A stretch of DNA of 64,000 nt from Bryocella elongata (GCF_900108185.1 NZ_FNVA01000004.1:434001-498000), one strand, 5' to 3'; positions 46,038-57,000 are shown, counted from the stretch's first letter. Program-made: numbers and translations. The notes: generated by a model not told the origin, from the letters alone.

Positions 46038-47330
46038 ATGGCCGATACCGTCACCGCAGACCCGCAGCTCACAGACCACACTTCGCAGCCCAAAGGCGTG
46101 CTGCAGAAGAACCTCAAGATGTTTCTTTATCTCGGGGCAGTCGTTCTCCTCATTCTGGCAACCGTTATCAGTTCCAGAAAGAAGGCCCCCACGGACGCTG
46201 AGAAGGCCAAAGGTGCGCCACCGCAGCCTTACGTTCAGGACAACACAGCAAGCAACGTAGACGCCTTGCAGCGTCAGCTAGGGGCCGACAAGCTGAAGGC
46301 GGAACAGGACGCTCAACTGGCAGCCGCCACCGGCTCACCAGCGGGCGGTACAGGGGCGCAGCAGACCGCCGCAGCGGGGTATGCCCCTAACGGGCAGCAG
46401 AACGGCACCCAGGCGAACGGGCAGCCCCAGCTCACACCGTCGGAACAAGCCGGACAGCAGCTTGCCGCGACGGAGAAGGAGAGGGCGGATGCAGCGCGGT
46501 TTTCGTCCAATATCGCCTTTGCCCGAGGGGAGGAGACGGTTGCTCCGGAGCAGAATGCACCGCCGCGGCCTCCGGCGGCGGCGCAGAATCCCTATGCCGC
46601 CGCTTTACAGGCGGGCCAGCCTACTGCCTTGACCGCTCCCCGCGCCGCCGGAGAGCAGAAGGCGTCGGGAGATCAGATACCGGCGACGGAGTACAAACGT
46701 CCGAGCGAGGCCAATATCGACAATGCCATAGGCCAGCCCTATGTCATCTATGAAGGCCTGACGCTCGATACGGTGTTGATGAATCGGCTTGACGGCGATG
46801 CCGTGGGGCCGGTGAAGGTGCTGGTATCGAATCCGGTGTACTCGCACGATCACCAGCACGTCCTCATTCCCGAGGGAACGATCGTGCTGGGCGAGGCCCG
46901 CAAGATCGGCGCCGCCGGTTTCGGCCAACAGCGCCGTATCTCCGTCGCTTTCCATCGCCTGTTGATGCCGGACGGATACAGCGTTGACCTCGACCAATTC
47001 CACGGCCTCGATCAGATCGGCGAGGAGGGCTTGAAGGATCAGGTCAACAATCACTACCTGCAAATCTTTGGAACGTCGATTGCGCTTGGTGTGATCGCCG
47101 GTGCCGCGCAGATCAGCCAGGGCGGGTCGAATCTCACCAGTTCCGGCCCGCAGTCGTTTACGAACGGTGCGGCGTCCAGCGTGTCGCAATCGGCCACCAC
47201 GATTCTCGACCGGTTCATTCAGATCCCGCCCACGATCACCATCCGGGAGGGACATCGCGTGAAAGTTTATTTTACGCAGGACATGCTGTTGCCAGCCTAT
47301 GAGAACCATCGTATAGCTCAGTCGTTCTAA
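46038..47330 (+). CDS. virB10: VirB10/TrbI-like channel scaffold
   Basis: 430 residues. One N-terminal membrane helix (~28-46), then a Pro/Gln/Ala-rich linker, and a C-terminal TrbI domain with YVIYEGLTLDTVLMNRLDGD, IPEGTIVLGEARKIG and IREGHRVKVYFTQDMLLP. It spans the periplasm and links ATPases to the outer-membrane pore. AAGGGG precedes the ATG chosen; the longer frame begins inside virB9. Confidence 0.92.
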   Translation: MADTVTADPQLTDHTSQPKGVLQKNLKMFLYLGAVVLLILATVISSRKKAPTDAEKAKGAPPQPYVQDNTASNVDALQRQLGADKLKAEQDAQLAAATGSPAGGTGAQQTAAAGYAPNGQQNGTQANGQPQLTPSEQAGQQLAATEKERADAARFSSNIAFARGEETVAPEQNAPPRPPAAAQNPYAAALQAGQPTALTAPRAAGEQKASGDQIPATEYKRPSEANIDNAIGQPYVIYEGLTLDTVLMNRLDGDAVGPVKVLVSNPVYSHDHQHVLIPEGTIVLGEARKIGAAGFGQQRRISVAFHRLLMPDGYSVDLDQFHGLDQIGEEGLKDQVNNHYLQIFGTSIALGVIAGAAQISQGGSNLTSSGPQSFTNGAASSVSQSATTILDRFIQIPPTITIREGHRVKVYFTQDMLLPAYENHRIAQSF

Positions 47331-47340
47331 GGAGACCAAC

Positions 47341-47598
47341 ATGCGTAAAGCCATAGTTATTGTCGTCGCTTTCGTCGCCCTCACCGTCGCCGGATGCAAG
47401 AGTAAGCAAGACCAGCTTGTAGAACTCAACGCGCAATTTGATAGCCAGAACGCGCAGTACCAGAAGAATTGCCTACTCGCCCCCGCCGAAGTCATCCAGC
47501 GCACACAAGCGGAGTGCAAGGCGCAGCGAGACAAAATGAATCCTCTCGGCAAAAAGATCATTGATCTCCAGAACGATATTGCCGCCTCGAAACGCTAA
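47341..47598 (+). CDS. Small lipoprotein of the transfer operon
   Basis: 85 residues with a lipobox VAGC (cysteine at about 19) and a coiled, Gln/Asn/Lys-rich mature part. By size and position near virB9/virB10 it may be the VirB7-equivalent or a TrbK-like entry-exclusion protein; the sequence does not decide. AAGGAG precedes the ATG. Confidence 0.75.
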   Translation: MRKAIVIVVAFVALTVAGCKSKQDQLVELNAQFDSQNAQYQKNCLLAPAEVIQRTQAECKAQRDKMNPLGKKIIDLQNDIAASKR

Positions 47599-47665
47599 AC
47601 GATTCCCATAACCGCCCCTAACCATCCACGCACAACAACCCGAAGGCCCCGACAAGGAGAACCAT

Positions 47666-48472
47666 ATGAAGGGACTCTTAACCACAGCTCTGCTTACCCT
47701 CTCCACGCTTACAATTCCCGCACACGCACAGATCGGCGCGAGCGTCGTGCTTGACCCCACGCAGTCCGCGCACGCCGTGCAGCAAATCATCCAAGGCAGT
47801 CAACTCTATACGACCAACCTCCAAACCCTAACGAACGTCATGGAGACGTACAACCTCGCCCACCGCATGGCAACGGCACCATCCAGCTACTACACCGCTT
47901 TCGCTAACATGGGAGAGCAGATGTGGACGCAGGTGACGCGGCCCGCAAACACTTACGGCAACTCTCTTCCGTGGATGAATGCGGCAACGAACGGCAGCGG
48001 CGCTGCCTCAGCGAACCAGGGAGCGGGCGTCCAGAGGACGGGGCAAATCTCCGGATATACCTCTCTGAATGCTCAAGGACAACAGGCCATTGCAGCGCAA
48101 GGCGCAACCATTGACCTGGGCGATGCGGTGACTTCAACCAGCCTTCAAACGATTGGAACGATTCGCGCGAACTCCACACAGCGCGCAATCGACATCCAGA
48201 CGCTTGAAACTGCCAGCCACTCCATCGACCCAACCCAACAGACCGAACTAGCTACGTTGCAGCGCATCAACCAGGCGATGCTTTTGCAGCTCCGCACGCA
48301 GCAGGAGGCGAGCCAGATGACGCAGGCCCAGAGCTTGCAGCAGATGGTGCAGCAGAAGCAGCAGCAGGACGCATTGAAGATGTCCATGCAAGCGGCTGAC
48401 GGATACGAGACGAACTACAACAGCCACGTCTCGACTGACACAACAGGCATCACCAAAGCACTGAGCTACTGA
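47666..48472 (+). CDS. virB5: VirB5/TrbJ-like minor pilin
   Basis: 268 residues with a signal peptide (cleavage near AHAQ). Mature protein is helical and Gln-rich, with HAVQQIIQGSQLYTTNLQTLT near the N-terminus and long coiled coils, as in VirB5/TrbJ. The pilus tip adhesin role is known for the family. Located between the lipoprotein and virB6. Confidence 0.8.
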   Translation: MKGLLTTALLTLSTLTIPAHAQIGASVVLDPTQSAHAVQQIIQGSQLYTTNLQTLTNVMETYNLAHRMATAPSSYYTAFANMGEQMWTQVTRPANTYGNSLPWMNAATNGSGAASANQGAGVQRTGQISGYTSLNAQGQQAIAAQGATIDLGDAVTSTSLQTIGTIRANSTQRAIDIQTLETASHSIDPTQQTELATLQRINQAMLLQLRTQQEASQMTQAQSLQQMVQQKQQQDALKMSMQAADGYETNYNSHVSTDTTGITKALSY

Positions 48473-48488
48473 TCCGCCGGGGGCGATT

Positions 48489-49349
48489 ATGGGAAATCAA
48501 TTACTCACGTTCATAGCACAACAGTGCGACAGCCTAACCGCAACAATGTCGCCTTCCGTCGATGCAATCGGACTGCACATCGTCCTCTCGCTGGCGACGA
48601 TCATGATGGTGTGGTTTGGAGTGCAAGAGGCGCTTGCGTCGGCGCAAGGCGGACCTGGATTCAACATGGGGAAGTTTCTCAACTTCTTCATGCTCATCAG
48701 CTTCGCTTATATGTTCGTGAAATATTACGACTCCAGCATCCCCGGAATCGGGTACTCGCTTAAAGGCTTTATCAGCCAGGGAACCACCAGTCTCGCGCAG
48801 ACGATTGGGCAGGATGGCATACAGTCGATGTTCCAATCAATCGACGCGGCGTTAGCCAAGTCCGGCCCCGGTATGGCGATGTTCACCGCGCCATATCTAC
48901 TCTTCGCTTATATCAGCACCCAAATCGGACTCTCGGTGCTTTCGGCCATCGCTGCCGTCATCCTGGCATACGGCGCAGTTGCGGGAACGATCATCGGTAT
49001 TCTTGGCCCGATCTTCATTCCATTTCTCATCATCGAGAAGCTGGAATTTCTCTTTTGGGGATGGTTCAAGGCGTACTTGAGTTTCGCTTTCTACAAGGTA
49101 GTCGCAGCAGCGACGATGAGTATTCTGGGGCACCTTTTCATCACCTATTACGCCAATCTTACCGACTTCACCAATCCCCTCACTCTCATCAAGAATCTTC
49201 CATTGCTCATCGTGCTTGTGGTCGTGAACGTCTTCCTGATTCTCAAGATACCGGCTATTACGGCTTCGATCTTCTCGGGCAGCAGCTCCGGTCACGATGC
49301 AGGTATGGGCGCAATCACCGGAGCCATCACAGCCGGAATCATGGGTTAA
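48489..49349 (+). CDS. virB6: VirB6/TrbL-like polytopic membrane protein
   Basis: 286 residues with six or more hydrophobic segments; the central part has YGAVAGTIIGILGPIFIPFL and LEFLFWGWFKAYLSFAFYKVV, a conserved tryptophan region typical of VirB6/TrbL. It forms part of the inner-membrane channel. Start ATG follows GGGGG. Confidence 0.87.
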   Translation: MGNQLLTFIAQQCDSLTATMSPSVDAIGLHIVLSLATIMMVWFGVQEALASAQGGPGFNMGKFLNFFMLISFAYMFVKYYDSSIPGIGYSLKGFISQGTTSLAQTIGQDGIQSMFQSIDAALAKSGPGMAMFTAPYLLFAYISTQIGLSVLSAIAAVILAYGAVAGTIIGILGPIFIPFLIIEKLEFLFWGWFKAYLSFAFYKVVAAATMSILGHLFITYYANLTDFTNPLTLIKNLPLLIVLVVVNVFLILKIPAITASIFSGSSSGHDAGMGAITGAITAGIMG

Positions 49350-49361
49350 CGGAGATCCCCA

Positions 49362-50045
49362 ATGCCAGTTCAAGAGACGAAATCCCCCGAGATCACCCGC
49401 GCAGCGGAACGCTATCTGGAACAGTACGGCGATCCGCTTGTAATGAACACCTATTTGAAGGTCACAATCCTCGTATTGTGCGTCGTCTGCCTGATGCTGG
49501 GTACGCTTACCTTCAAGAGCCAGAAGGCGCTCGCCGGCATGAAACCACTCGTCATTCGCATCAACGACGTAGGCCACGCCGATGCTATCGACTATCGCAA
49601 CTATGAGTACAAGCCGCAGGAGGCAGAGAACAAGTATTACCTCTCGCGGTGGGCCGCGCTTTATTTCCAGCGCAACCGCTACACCATTGAGCGCGACCAG
49701 ACCCAGGCGCTTTACTTTCTCAATTCGGATGTCCAGCAGGCCGTCATCCGGCAGGAGCAGTTGACCAAGACGATTGCTACCTTCCAGCAGGACAGCACAC
49801 TCCCGTATGTCGATATCAATATCAAGAGCGTCATACTCGACGATCTACGGGTGTCGCCCTACTCCGCACGCATTGAGTTCGAGAAGGTCTACACGAACGC
49901 CAACGATCACACGCAACTAAAGACGGAGCGCTGGACTGCCAGCGTGACCTATGTGTTCGCCGATCACGTTGCGAACGATGCTCTGTCATTCAATCCGCTT
50001 GGACTCACTATCGTTCGTTACCGCGCAGACCAGGCGTTTGATTAG
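49362..50045 (+). CDS. virB8: VirB8/TrbF-like inner-membrane protein
   Basis: 227 residues, one N-terminal helix (~32-51) and a periplasmic NTF2-like domain with RWAALYFQRNRYT, NIKSVILDDLRVSPYSARIEFEKVY and the final NPLGLTIVRYRADQ. A scaffold of the secretion complex. Located between virB6 and virB11. Confidence 0.9.
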   Translation: MPVQETKSPEITRAAERYLEQYGDPLVMNTYLKVTILVLCVVCLMLGTLTFKSQKALAGMKPLVIRINDVGHADAIDYRNYEYKPQEAENKYYLSRWAALYFQRNRYTIERDQTQALYFLNSDVQQAVIRQEQLTKTIATFQQDSTLPYVDINIKSVILDDLRVSPYSARIEFEKVYTNANDHTQLKTERWTASVTYVFADHVANDALSFNPLGLTIVRYRADQAFD

Positions 50046-50053
50046 GAGCCTGT

Positions 50054-51097
50054 ATGAACCACGACCTGGACCTTCTCATATCGTTTCTCCAACCAATCAA
50101 GGAACTCTTGCTTGATGACACGGTGAGCGAGATTATGGGCAATCCGAACGGCCAATGGTGGTTTGAGCGCAAGGGCAGGTTGGAACACGCGGAGGTCATC
50201 TTCGATGCGAAGGCGCTCCGCACCGGCCTTGAGGTGATTGCGAACAAACTCAGCCGCAAGTTCGACGAAGCGCACCCGCTATTGAATGCCCAATTGCCGG
50301 ACGGGAGCCGCCTCGCGGCGGTCCTTCCGCCCGTCGTGCGGCCCAATCCCGCCGTCACCATTCGCAAGTTCTCCAAGGTGCGGTTCACCATCGCCGACCT
50401 CATCCAGACCGATGCAATGAGTGTCGAGATAGGCGACATGCTGAGCGGCTATATTGAGGCCGGGAAGACGATTTTGATTAGCGGCGGAACCGGCAGTGGA
50501 AAGACAACGCTGCTAAACGCTCTGGCCGATTTCATTCCCGAAGGCGAGCGCATTGTGGTGATCGAAGACACTTCGGAACTGCGTATCGGTAAGCCGAATC
50601 TATTGGCGTCCGAGTGCCAGACCGAATCGCACACCGGCGCGGTGAGCTTCAACGATCTATTGAAGGCGGCGCTGCGGTGGAGGCCCGACCGGATCATCCT
50701 TGGCGAGGTGCGCGGCGAAGAAGCACGCACGCTGCTCGATTCCTTCAATACCGGCCACGCAGGTTCGATGGCAACAATTCACGCCAGCTCTGCGGTGAAA
50801 GCGCTTCGCAGGTTCGGCGAATTGGCGATGCGTTCGCATCAGCAATCGAATCGCGACGACATCTCGGCAGAGATAGCCGAGACAGTTCAGATCGTCGTCC
50901 AGGTGGGACGATTCGCCAGAGGCCGGAAGATCAGCGAGATTATCGCGGTGCGCGGATACGATCGCGCCGCAAAGCTATTCCTGTATGACACCATCTTCGA
51001 TCTTGCAGGAGAGCGCGACAATGAGCGCGACAACCCAATAGTCCACCCAATCAATTCAACCAGCACGAAGAGGGAGAACGTTCATGCCATTGCTTGA
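50054..51097 (+). CDS. virB11: VirB11/TrbB-like secretion ATPase
   Basis: 347 residues. Walker A GGTGSGKT (144-151), VIEDTSELRI and the Walker B region RPDRIILGEVRGEEA with the downstream GHAGSMATIHASSA are typical. Hexameric ATPase that switches between pilus assembly and DNA transfer. Overlaps the following small gene by 14 bases. Confidence 0.95.
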   Translation: MNHDLDLLISFLQPIKELLLDDTVSEIMGNPNGQWWFERKGRLEHAEVIFDAKALRTGLEVIANKLSRKFDEAHPLLNAQLPDGSRLAAVLPPVVRPNPAVTIRKFSKVRFTIADLIQTDAMSVEIGDMLSGYIEAGKTILISGGTGSGKTTLLNALADFIPEGERIVVIEDTSELRIGKPNLLASECQTESHTGAVSFNDLLKAALRWRPDRIILGEVRGEEARTLLDSFNTGHAGSMATIHASSAVKALRRFGELAMRSHQQSNRDDISAEIAETVQIVVQVGRFARGRKISEIIAVRGYDRAAKLFLYDTIFDLAGERDNERDNPIVHPINSTSTKRENVHAIA

Positions 51098-51407
51098 GAT
51101 CACTACCAGCCGCAAAGTCACAGCCACCGTTTCACTTGAGGAGCCCACAGCAAACCTCGTCAATCAATATGCAGCATTCACCCGTGTTGCCGCAGACGAT
51201 GTGGTGAACAAGGCGCTCGAATATGTCTTCACCAAAGACAAGGACTTCCAGAAGTTCATCGGCTCGCCGAATGATGCAAAGCCGATACATCCGTTGCGTA
51301 TCAAACGGAATGGCGACGATAGGCCGAAGGGAAAGCCGGGACGCAAACCAGCAACGTCAGTGCCGAGTCCAGCACCAATACCGGTAGCGAATGTGGCGGT
51401 TAAGTAA
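51084..51407 (+). CDS. Small RHH-like accessory protein
   Basis: 107 residues. The first ~50 residues (SLEEPTANLVNQYAAF, ADDVVNKALEYVFT) resemble a ribbon-helix-helix DNA-binding fold; the C-terminal half is basic and Pro-rich (RPKGKPGRKPATS). Overlaps virB11, so it is translated in the same operon. A relaxosome or plasmid-type regulator role is inferred. Confidence 0.65.
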   Translation: MPLLEITTSRKVTATVSLEEPTANLVNQYAAFTRVAADDVVNKALEYVFTKDKDFQKFIGSPNDAKPIHPLRIKRNGDDRPKGKPGRKPATSVPSPAPIPVANVAVK

Positions 51408-51615
51408 AGTGAATTACCCCCTCCAATCATTTGTGCCGGGATGGAAGCGGTGCTACGCACCGGATGAATTATGACACTCCATCCCTCTGAGGGTCGTGCT
51501 GGGAATCCTTACGGATTCTTGAAAGCGACCGAACAACCTCAACAACTTACAGTGCTCAGGAATTCTTGAGAATACCCAGGTATTCCCAAGAATTCGTGAC
51601 AGATTGAAGGCCAAT
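51408..51615. other. Candidate oriT/control region with two inverted repeats
   Basis: About 200 bases without a gene, within the transfer operon. A 36-base near-perfect palindrome (51560-51595; 17-bp arms with one mismatch, two-base loop) ends 20 bases before the mobilisation gene. A smaller hairpin GAATCC-TTAC-GGATTC lies at about 51507-51522. Position between accessory and relaxosome genes is as expected for oriT or an RHH operator. Confidence 0.6.
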
Positions 51616-51993
51616 ATGCCCCTTCTCAACGATGACGCGATGGTGGAAAAGGCAGAACAGCGGGCATCCTTTCGGCTCACGAATGTCTCATCGAAACTGA
51701 GCCGGAGTGAAGCGGAGCGACTCGATTTACTCGCCAAGAAGCGCGGCCAGCAACGCGGCGAGTTCATTCGCCGGCTCATCCTTGACGAGCTGATACGAGA
51801 TAGCGGCGCTCCTACCGCAAGTCCTGAGTTGAGCGAGATCGTAGGGGTTCGGCTGATGCTGACGAACCTCCTAAAGCCGCTTGCAACCGGCCTCAAGATT
51901 ACCCCGGAGGTGTTCGACGGAATCATGGTCGAGGTCAAAAAGCGGAAGACAGCATTAGCCGTTGAAACGAAGCAAGACCTGGAGCGTGCGTGA
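51616..51993 (+). CDS. MobC-like ribbon-helix-helix mobilisation protein
   Basis: 125 residues. ASFRLTNVSSKLSRSEAERL and KKRGQQRGEFIRRLILDEL form an RHH DNA-binding domain as in MobC/TraY-type relaxosome proteins. The TTG at 51604 is an alternative start. Its stop codon overlaps the VirD4 gene, so the two are coupled, which supports a DNA-processing role near the palindrome just upstream. Confidence 0.75.
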   Translation: MPLLNDDAMVEKAEQRASFRLTNVSSKLSRSEAERLDLLAKKRGQQRGEFIRRLILDELIRDSGAPTASPELSEIVGVRLMLTNLLKPLATGLKITPEVFDGIMVEVKKRKTALAVETKQDLERA

Positions 51994-54062
51994 TGGCAAG
52001 TCAACAGTGGGGCCGTAAAGAGACGGTCATCTTTCCGCCGCATTCCCCGATCTACACCTATGGCGCGGTGTTCCTCGCATTCGTGCTGACCGGCTGCTTT
52101 CTGTATGTCCGTTTCACCTACGGCCAGACGCCCTTGCAGCAGTTCTACACGCCGATCTATGCACGAACGGCGGCAGGTGCAGCCCTCAACAAGAAGGACA
52201 AGTACCAACTGCTTTACGTTAGCGACGGCACCAAAATGGGCGCACCTGCCGTTGAAGCCGACGTGCAGCAAGGCACGACTCCGGCACCGGGCGGCAAGCA
52301 TATTCCGCTTGCGCTTTCGAGCGCGGCGGCAGGGCGTGGACTCCGCGCTCTCTATCGTGGGCCGGAGCAACCGTACCTCGATAAACCACTGCACGAGTAC
52401 CTGAAGAGCACCGTCTTCGAGGACGAAAAGCTCTGGGACATATACAAACTCCCGCTTCTTTTTGGCTTCCTCACTTTGCTTGCACAGCTCCCGTTTTCCA
52501 TTCGGAAAGACATCAAACGCCGGAAGCAGATGAAGTACGGACGGCTGCTCAAAGGGCCAGTGATGCTCACGCCCAAGGAGTTCAATGAGACCGTCCAGGG
52601 CGACGGTGTCGGCTTCAAAACAACCGAAGCCAAAGAGATGATGCGGATACCACGACAGGCCGAAGCCCAGCACATCGAACTCATGGGCGACACAGGCGCC
52701 GGCAAGACCAGTCTCATCATGCAGATACTCCGGCAGATTCAAGCCAGGGGTGAAATGGCTATCGTCTATGACCCCGCTTGCGAGTTCATCCAGAGGTTCT
52801 ACGACGCCACGCGCGGGGACATTGTGCTCAATCCTTTGGATGCCCGCTGCCCCTACTGGGGGCCGTCCGAGGAGCTTCGTCGCAAGGCCGAAGCCAAGGC
52901 TATTGCCGCCTCGCTCTACCAGCCGACCAGCGACAAGAAGGGTGAGTTTTTCACCGAGACGCCACAGAAAATCTTTGCCCATCTGCTCACGTTTGGACCG
53001 ACGCCGACTCAGTTGGTCGCATGGCTATCCAACCCGGATGAGATCGACAAACGTGTACTCGGAACGGAGATGCAGGCCATGATTGCGAAGGGCGCGCAGC
53101 AGCAGCGCAACGGTGTGCTTGCCTCGCTCGGACTGGTAGCAGACAGCCTACGGATGCTGCCCACCAAAGACCAGGCGAAGACGACATGGAGCGCTACAGA
53201 GTGGGCCGAGACACGCAAGGGTTGGATCTTCATTACCTCCAGCGCGACCGAGCGCGAAGCCTTGCGCCCGCTTCACAGCCTTTGGATCGACCTGTTGGTT
53301 CTGCGACTCTTGACCGCGCCGCAAGGCACCCAGAAGCCAGTTTGGTTTGTATTGGACGAGCTGGCGAGCTTGCAGCGTCTCCCTCAGCTCCACACAGCCA
53401 TTACCGAGAACCGGAAGAGCCAGAATCCTCTCGTCCTGGGCTTCCAAGGCAAGGCCCAGCTTGAGGTCATCTACGGCCACTTGGCCGAGGTTATGCTCTC
53501 GCAGCCCGCCACCAAAATCTTCTTGAAAACCACTGAGCCGAAGGCGGCGGAATGGGTGTCGAACGCCATCGGCAAGATCGAAATCGAGCGCATGAAAGAG
53601 ACACACTTCGACGGCACACGTTCCGGCAAGAACTTCACTTTGGACCGTCAGGTTGAACCGCTGGTCATGGACTCGGAAATCTCCGGCCTTGAGAATCGCC
53701 ATGCCTTTCTCAAGCTGGGAAACAACGTCGCCCGCTTCCATTTCGAGTACATGGACTTGCCTCAGAGGACTCGCGGTTTCATAGCCCGCGATATGGAAGA
53801 TGATGCGCTTGGCTTCGATCCAATCACTCTTGTCCCGAAGGCTCAGACGCCCAGCGAGCCGACGATTGACCTTGAAGCCGACGTGCCAGCAGGGAAGAAA
53901 ATTGTCTCTCCGAAGGTCGAAGATGCCGTCCTGCCGGTGCCCGAAGAGCCGACCGAAGAGGAGCTTGCCGAGGCGGGAACTGACCCGGATACCCCCGTGG
54001 ACTCCAGTGAGGTCGAGAGCGACCAAGAACTCCAGGCAGCGGTTGACTTCGTCGGGCGTTAG
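51993..54062 (+). CDS. virD4: VirD4/TraD-type coupling protein
   Basis: 689 residues. Two N-terminal membrane segments (about 24-42 and 145-165), Walker A GDTGAGKT (232-239) and Walker B VWFVLDELASLQRLPQL. TraD-type DNA-binding domain with the C-terminal acidic tail (EEPTEEELAEAGTD). It brings the relaxase-DNA complex to the channel. A GTG three bases upstream is an equal start option. Followed by the relaxase gene after nine bases. Confidence 0.93.
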   Translation: MASQQWGRKETVIFPPHSPIYTYGAVFLAFVLTGCFLYVRFTYGQTPLQQFYTPIYARTAAGAALNKKDKYQLLYVSDGTKMGAPAVEADVQQGTTPAPGGKHIPLALSSAAAGRGLRALYRGPEQPYLDKPLHEYLKSTVFEDEKLWDIYKLPLLFGFLTLLAQLPFSIRKDIKRRKQMKYGRLLKGPVMLTPKEFNETVQGDGVGFKTTEAKEMMRIPRQAEAQHIELMGDTGAGKTSLIMQILRQIQARGEMAIVYDPACEFIQRFYDATRGDIVLNPLDARCPYWGPSEELRRKAEAKAIAASLYQPTSDKKGEFFTETPQKIFAHLLTFGPTPTQLVAWLSNPDEIDKRVLGTEMQAMIAKGAQQQRNGVLASLGLVADSLRMLPTKDQAKTTWSATEWAETRKGWIFITSSATEREALRPLHSLWIDLLVLRLLTAPQGTQKPVWFVLDELASLQRLPQLHTAITENRKSQNPLVLGFQGKAQLEVIYGHLAEVMLSQPATKIFLKTTEPKAAEWVSNAIGKIEIERMKETHFDGTRSGKNFTLDRQVEPLVMDSEISGLENRHAFLKLGNNVARFHFEYMDLPQRTRGFIARDMEDDALGFDPITLVPKAQTPSEPTIDLEADVPAGKKIVSPKVEDAVLPVPEEPTEEELAEAGTDPDTPVDSSEVESDQELQAAVDFVGR

Positions 54063-54070
54063 AGGGCCGT

Positions 54071-57000
54071 ATGCTTACCATCTCGAAGCCTATCAGCTCC
54101 GGCCAAGCACAGACCTACCACGCCAAAGAGTTCACCTCCGCCGAGCAGAACTACTGGAAGCAGGGCGACACCATTCTCGGAGAGTGGCAGGGGCAGTTGG
54201 CCGAGAAATACGGCCTTGCCGGAGCCATTGACGCCCAGCACTTCGCCCGCCTCAGTGAAGGCCAGAACCCTCATACCGCCGAGCAGTTGGTCCAGCATCG
54301 CAAGGCGCAGGAGTACACCACCGCAGACGGAGCTACCGTAAAGCCCGTTGAGCATCGGGCCGGGTGGGATGCGACGTTCTCAGCTCCAAAGTCCGTTTCA
54401 TTGACCGCTCTGGTAGGAGGCGATGATCGTGTCCGCGAAGCCCACCGGCAGGCTGTGACCATCGCCTTGACGGAGTTGGAGCGTTACACGCAGGCACGCA
54501 TCGGCGGGAACAACCCCGCCGAAACGACGGGCAAGTTCATAGTCGCAAAGTTCGAGCATGACACCGCCCGTCCCGTTGACGGCTACGCCGCTCCCCAGCT
54601 CCATACCCACGCCGTCATCTTCAATATGACCGAGCGCGGAGACGGCTCTACCCGCGCCCTACAAGAGCGCGGATTCTTCGATAGCCAGCAGTTTGCCACC
54701 GCTGTCTACCAATCCGAACTGACCTTCCGGCTCCGCAATCTGGGCTACGAGATTGAGGCCGGAAAGAGTGGTGCTCCCGACGTAAAGGGCTACACCTCCG
54801 AGTACCTTGAAGCGTCCAGTCCGCGCCGCCAGCAGATCGAAGAGGCCATCGCACGGAGCGGTTTCAGCGGGCCGGAGGCCGCGCAGATCGCCGCCCATAA
54901 CACCCGAGACCGGAAGGAAATCCATACTCCCTCTGAAGTTCTTGCCGCTCACAGGCAGATTGCGGCCGAGTTCGGCAATCAGGCAGATCATGTGGTCGCA
55001 GAGGCCAGGGAAAAGGCTGAAGGACTGGCACAGAATCGTGTGCCGGATGCGCCCCAGCGGGCGCAGGAAGCAGTCAGCTTTGCCAAAGATCGCAGCTTCG
55101 AGCGTGAGGCCGTCACCGACGAGCGGGACATTATGCGCGACGCCTTGCGGCGCGGCATGGGCGACCTCACCTATGACCAGGTGCGGACGAACTTCGATCA
55201 AAGGCACGGCAGCGGTGAGTTCCAAATCGTTGACGGCCAGAAGCATGAAACAGGGCGGCAGTTCACCACCCGCGAGACCATCGCTGCGGAGCTGGCGACG
55301 GTAGGACATATGCAACGAGGCCAGAATACCGTCGAACCAGTCCTGCAAAAAGAACAAGCTGCAGCCCATGCCAACAGCCGCGAACTTCTCAATCCGGCGC
55401 AGCGGAAAGCCATCGAGGAGGTGCTGTCTTCCCATGACCGCGTCCACGGTTTGCAGGGCCTCGCAGGGTCAGGTAAGACCAGTACGCTGTCCTCCATCCG
55501 GGAAGGAGCAGAGAGGAACGGCTACGCCGTGGAGGGTTTCGCTCCCACCAGCCGAGCCACCGCCCAGCTACGAGAGGCAGGGATCTCAGCGGACACTCTG
55601 CAAGGTTTTCTTGCACGCGGAGGCCAGGAGCAGACGAAGGGCGACCCCGACCGTAGACACCTTTATATGGTCGATGAGTCCAGTCTCGCCAGCACCCGCC
55701 AGATGCAGAGCTTTATGGAAAAGATTGGGCCGCAAGACAGGGTGTTGCTCGTGGGAGACACCCGCCAGCATCAAGGCGTAGACGCCGGCAAGCCCTTCGA
55801 GCAGATGCAGCAGGCCGGGATGCAGACCGCTCAGCTTGACCAGATCATGCGCCAGAAAGACCCGGAATTGCTTCGCGTCGTTGAGCACTTTGCCAAGAAC
55901 GAAACGGCGATGGGCGTCAGTCTCTTGCAGCAGCAGGGGCGAGTGACCGAGATCCAGGACAACGCCCAGCGCATTGAGGCTATTGCCAAGGACTATGCCG
56001 CCAAGCCGGAGAACACGCTCGTCGTCTCGCCCGATAACGCCAGCCGCCGCGACATCAACGATGCCATCCGCAACGAGCTAAAAAGCTCCGGCATTGTCTC
56101 CGGAGACGACCGCCGGATGGATGTTTTGACACAGCGATCGGAGCTTACCAGTGTCGATAGAGAGTGGGCAGCCAACTATCAGCAGGGTGACATTCTTTAC
56201 TACATGCGTGGCAGCAAGGAGCATGGGATCGAGCCACGCTCGTATGCCACGGTGGCCGCCATCGACGCCGCAGCCAACCGGATTACAGTCTGCAAAGACG
56301 ACGGGAAGCAGGTCATCTACGACCCGGAACGCTTGAGCGGGATCACCGCATACCGCGAGATCAGCCGCGATTTCGCCCAGGGCGACCGCATCCAGTTCAC
56401 GTCCACAAACCGCGAACTGGGTGTCTCCAATCGTGATCTTGGAACCATTGACCGGATCGACGGCAAGCAGATCGACGTGAAGATGGACGGCGAGAAAGAG
56501 CGCAGCGTCAGCTTCGATTCGGCCAAGATGCGGCACTTCGACCACGGCTACACCGTAACCTCTCACAGCTCCCAAGGGCTGACTACTGATCGCGTATTGG
56601 TGAACATGGACACCACCGTTCACCCGGAACTCATAAATACTCGTTTCGCTTATGTCTCCGTCTCCCGTGCGTCACAGGACGCACGGATTTACACCAATGA
56701 TGCCGGAACCCTTGGCGAACGCCTCAGTACGGACGTGACCAAGACCTCGGCGATAGACCTTCAAAGAGCGTCGGTCGAACCGACCGCCAACCAGCACGCC
56801 CCGAACAAGGAGCCACCAATGACCAACAGCAGAGAGCACCCGCAAGATGATCTACGCCGTGAGCCATCTACCGAGGCGATGGTTTCGCTCCCCGAAATCA
56901 TTCATCACGAAGCCGAAGTTGATGCTCGGCACTATGCGCCCATCGAAGCAGCTTTGCCCAAGGAAACGGAAGGGTACGAATGGAAGCGGGAGACAGGCGA

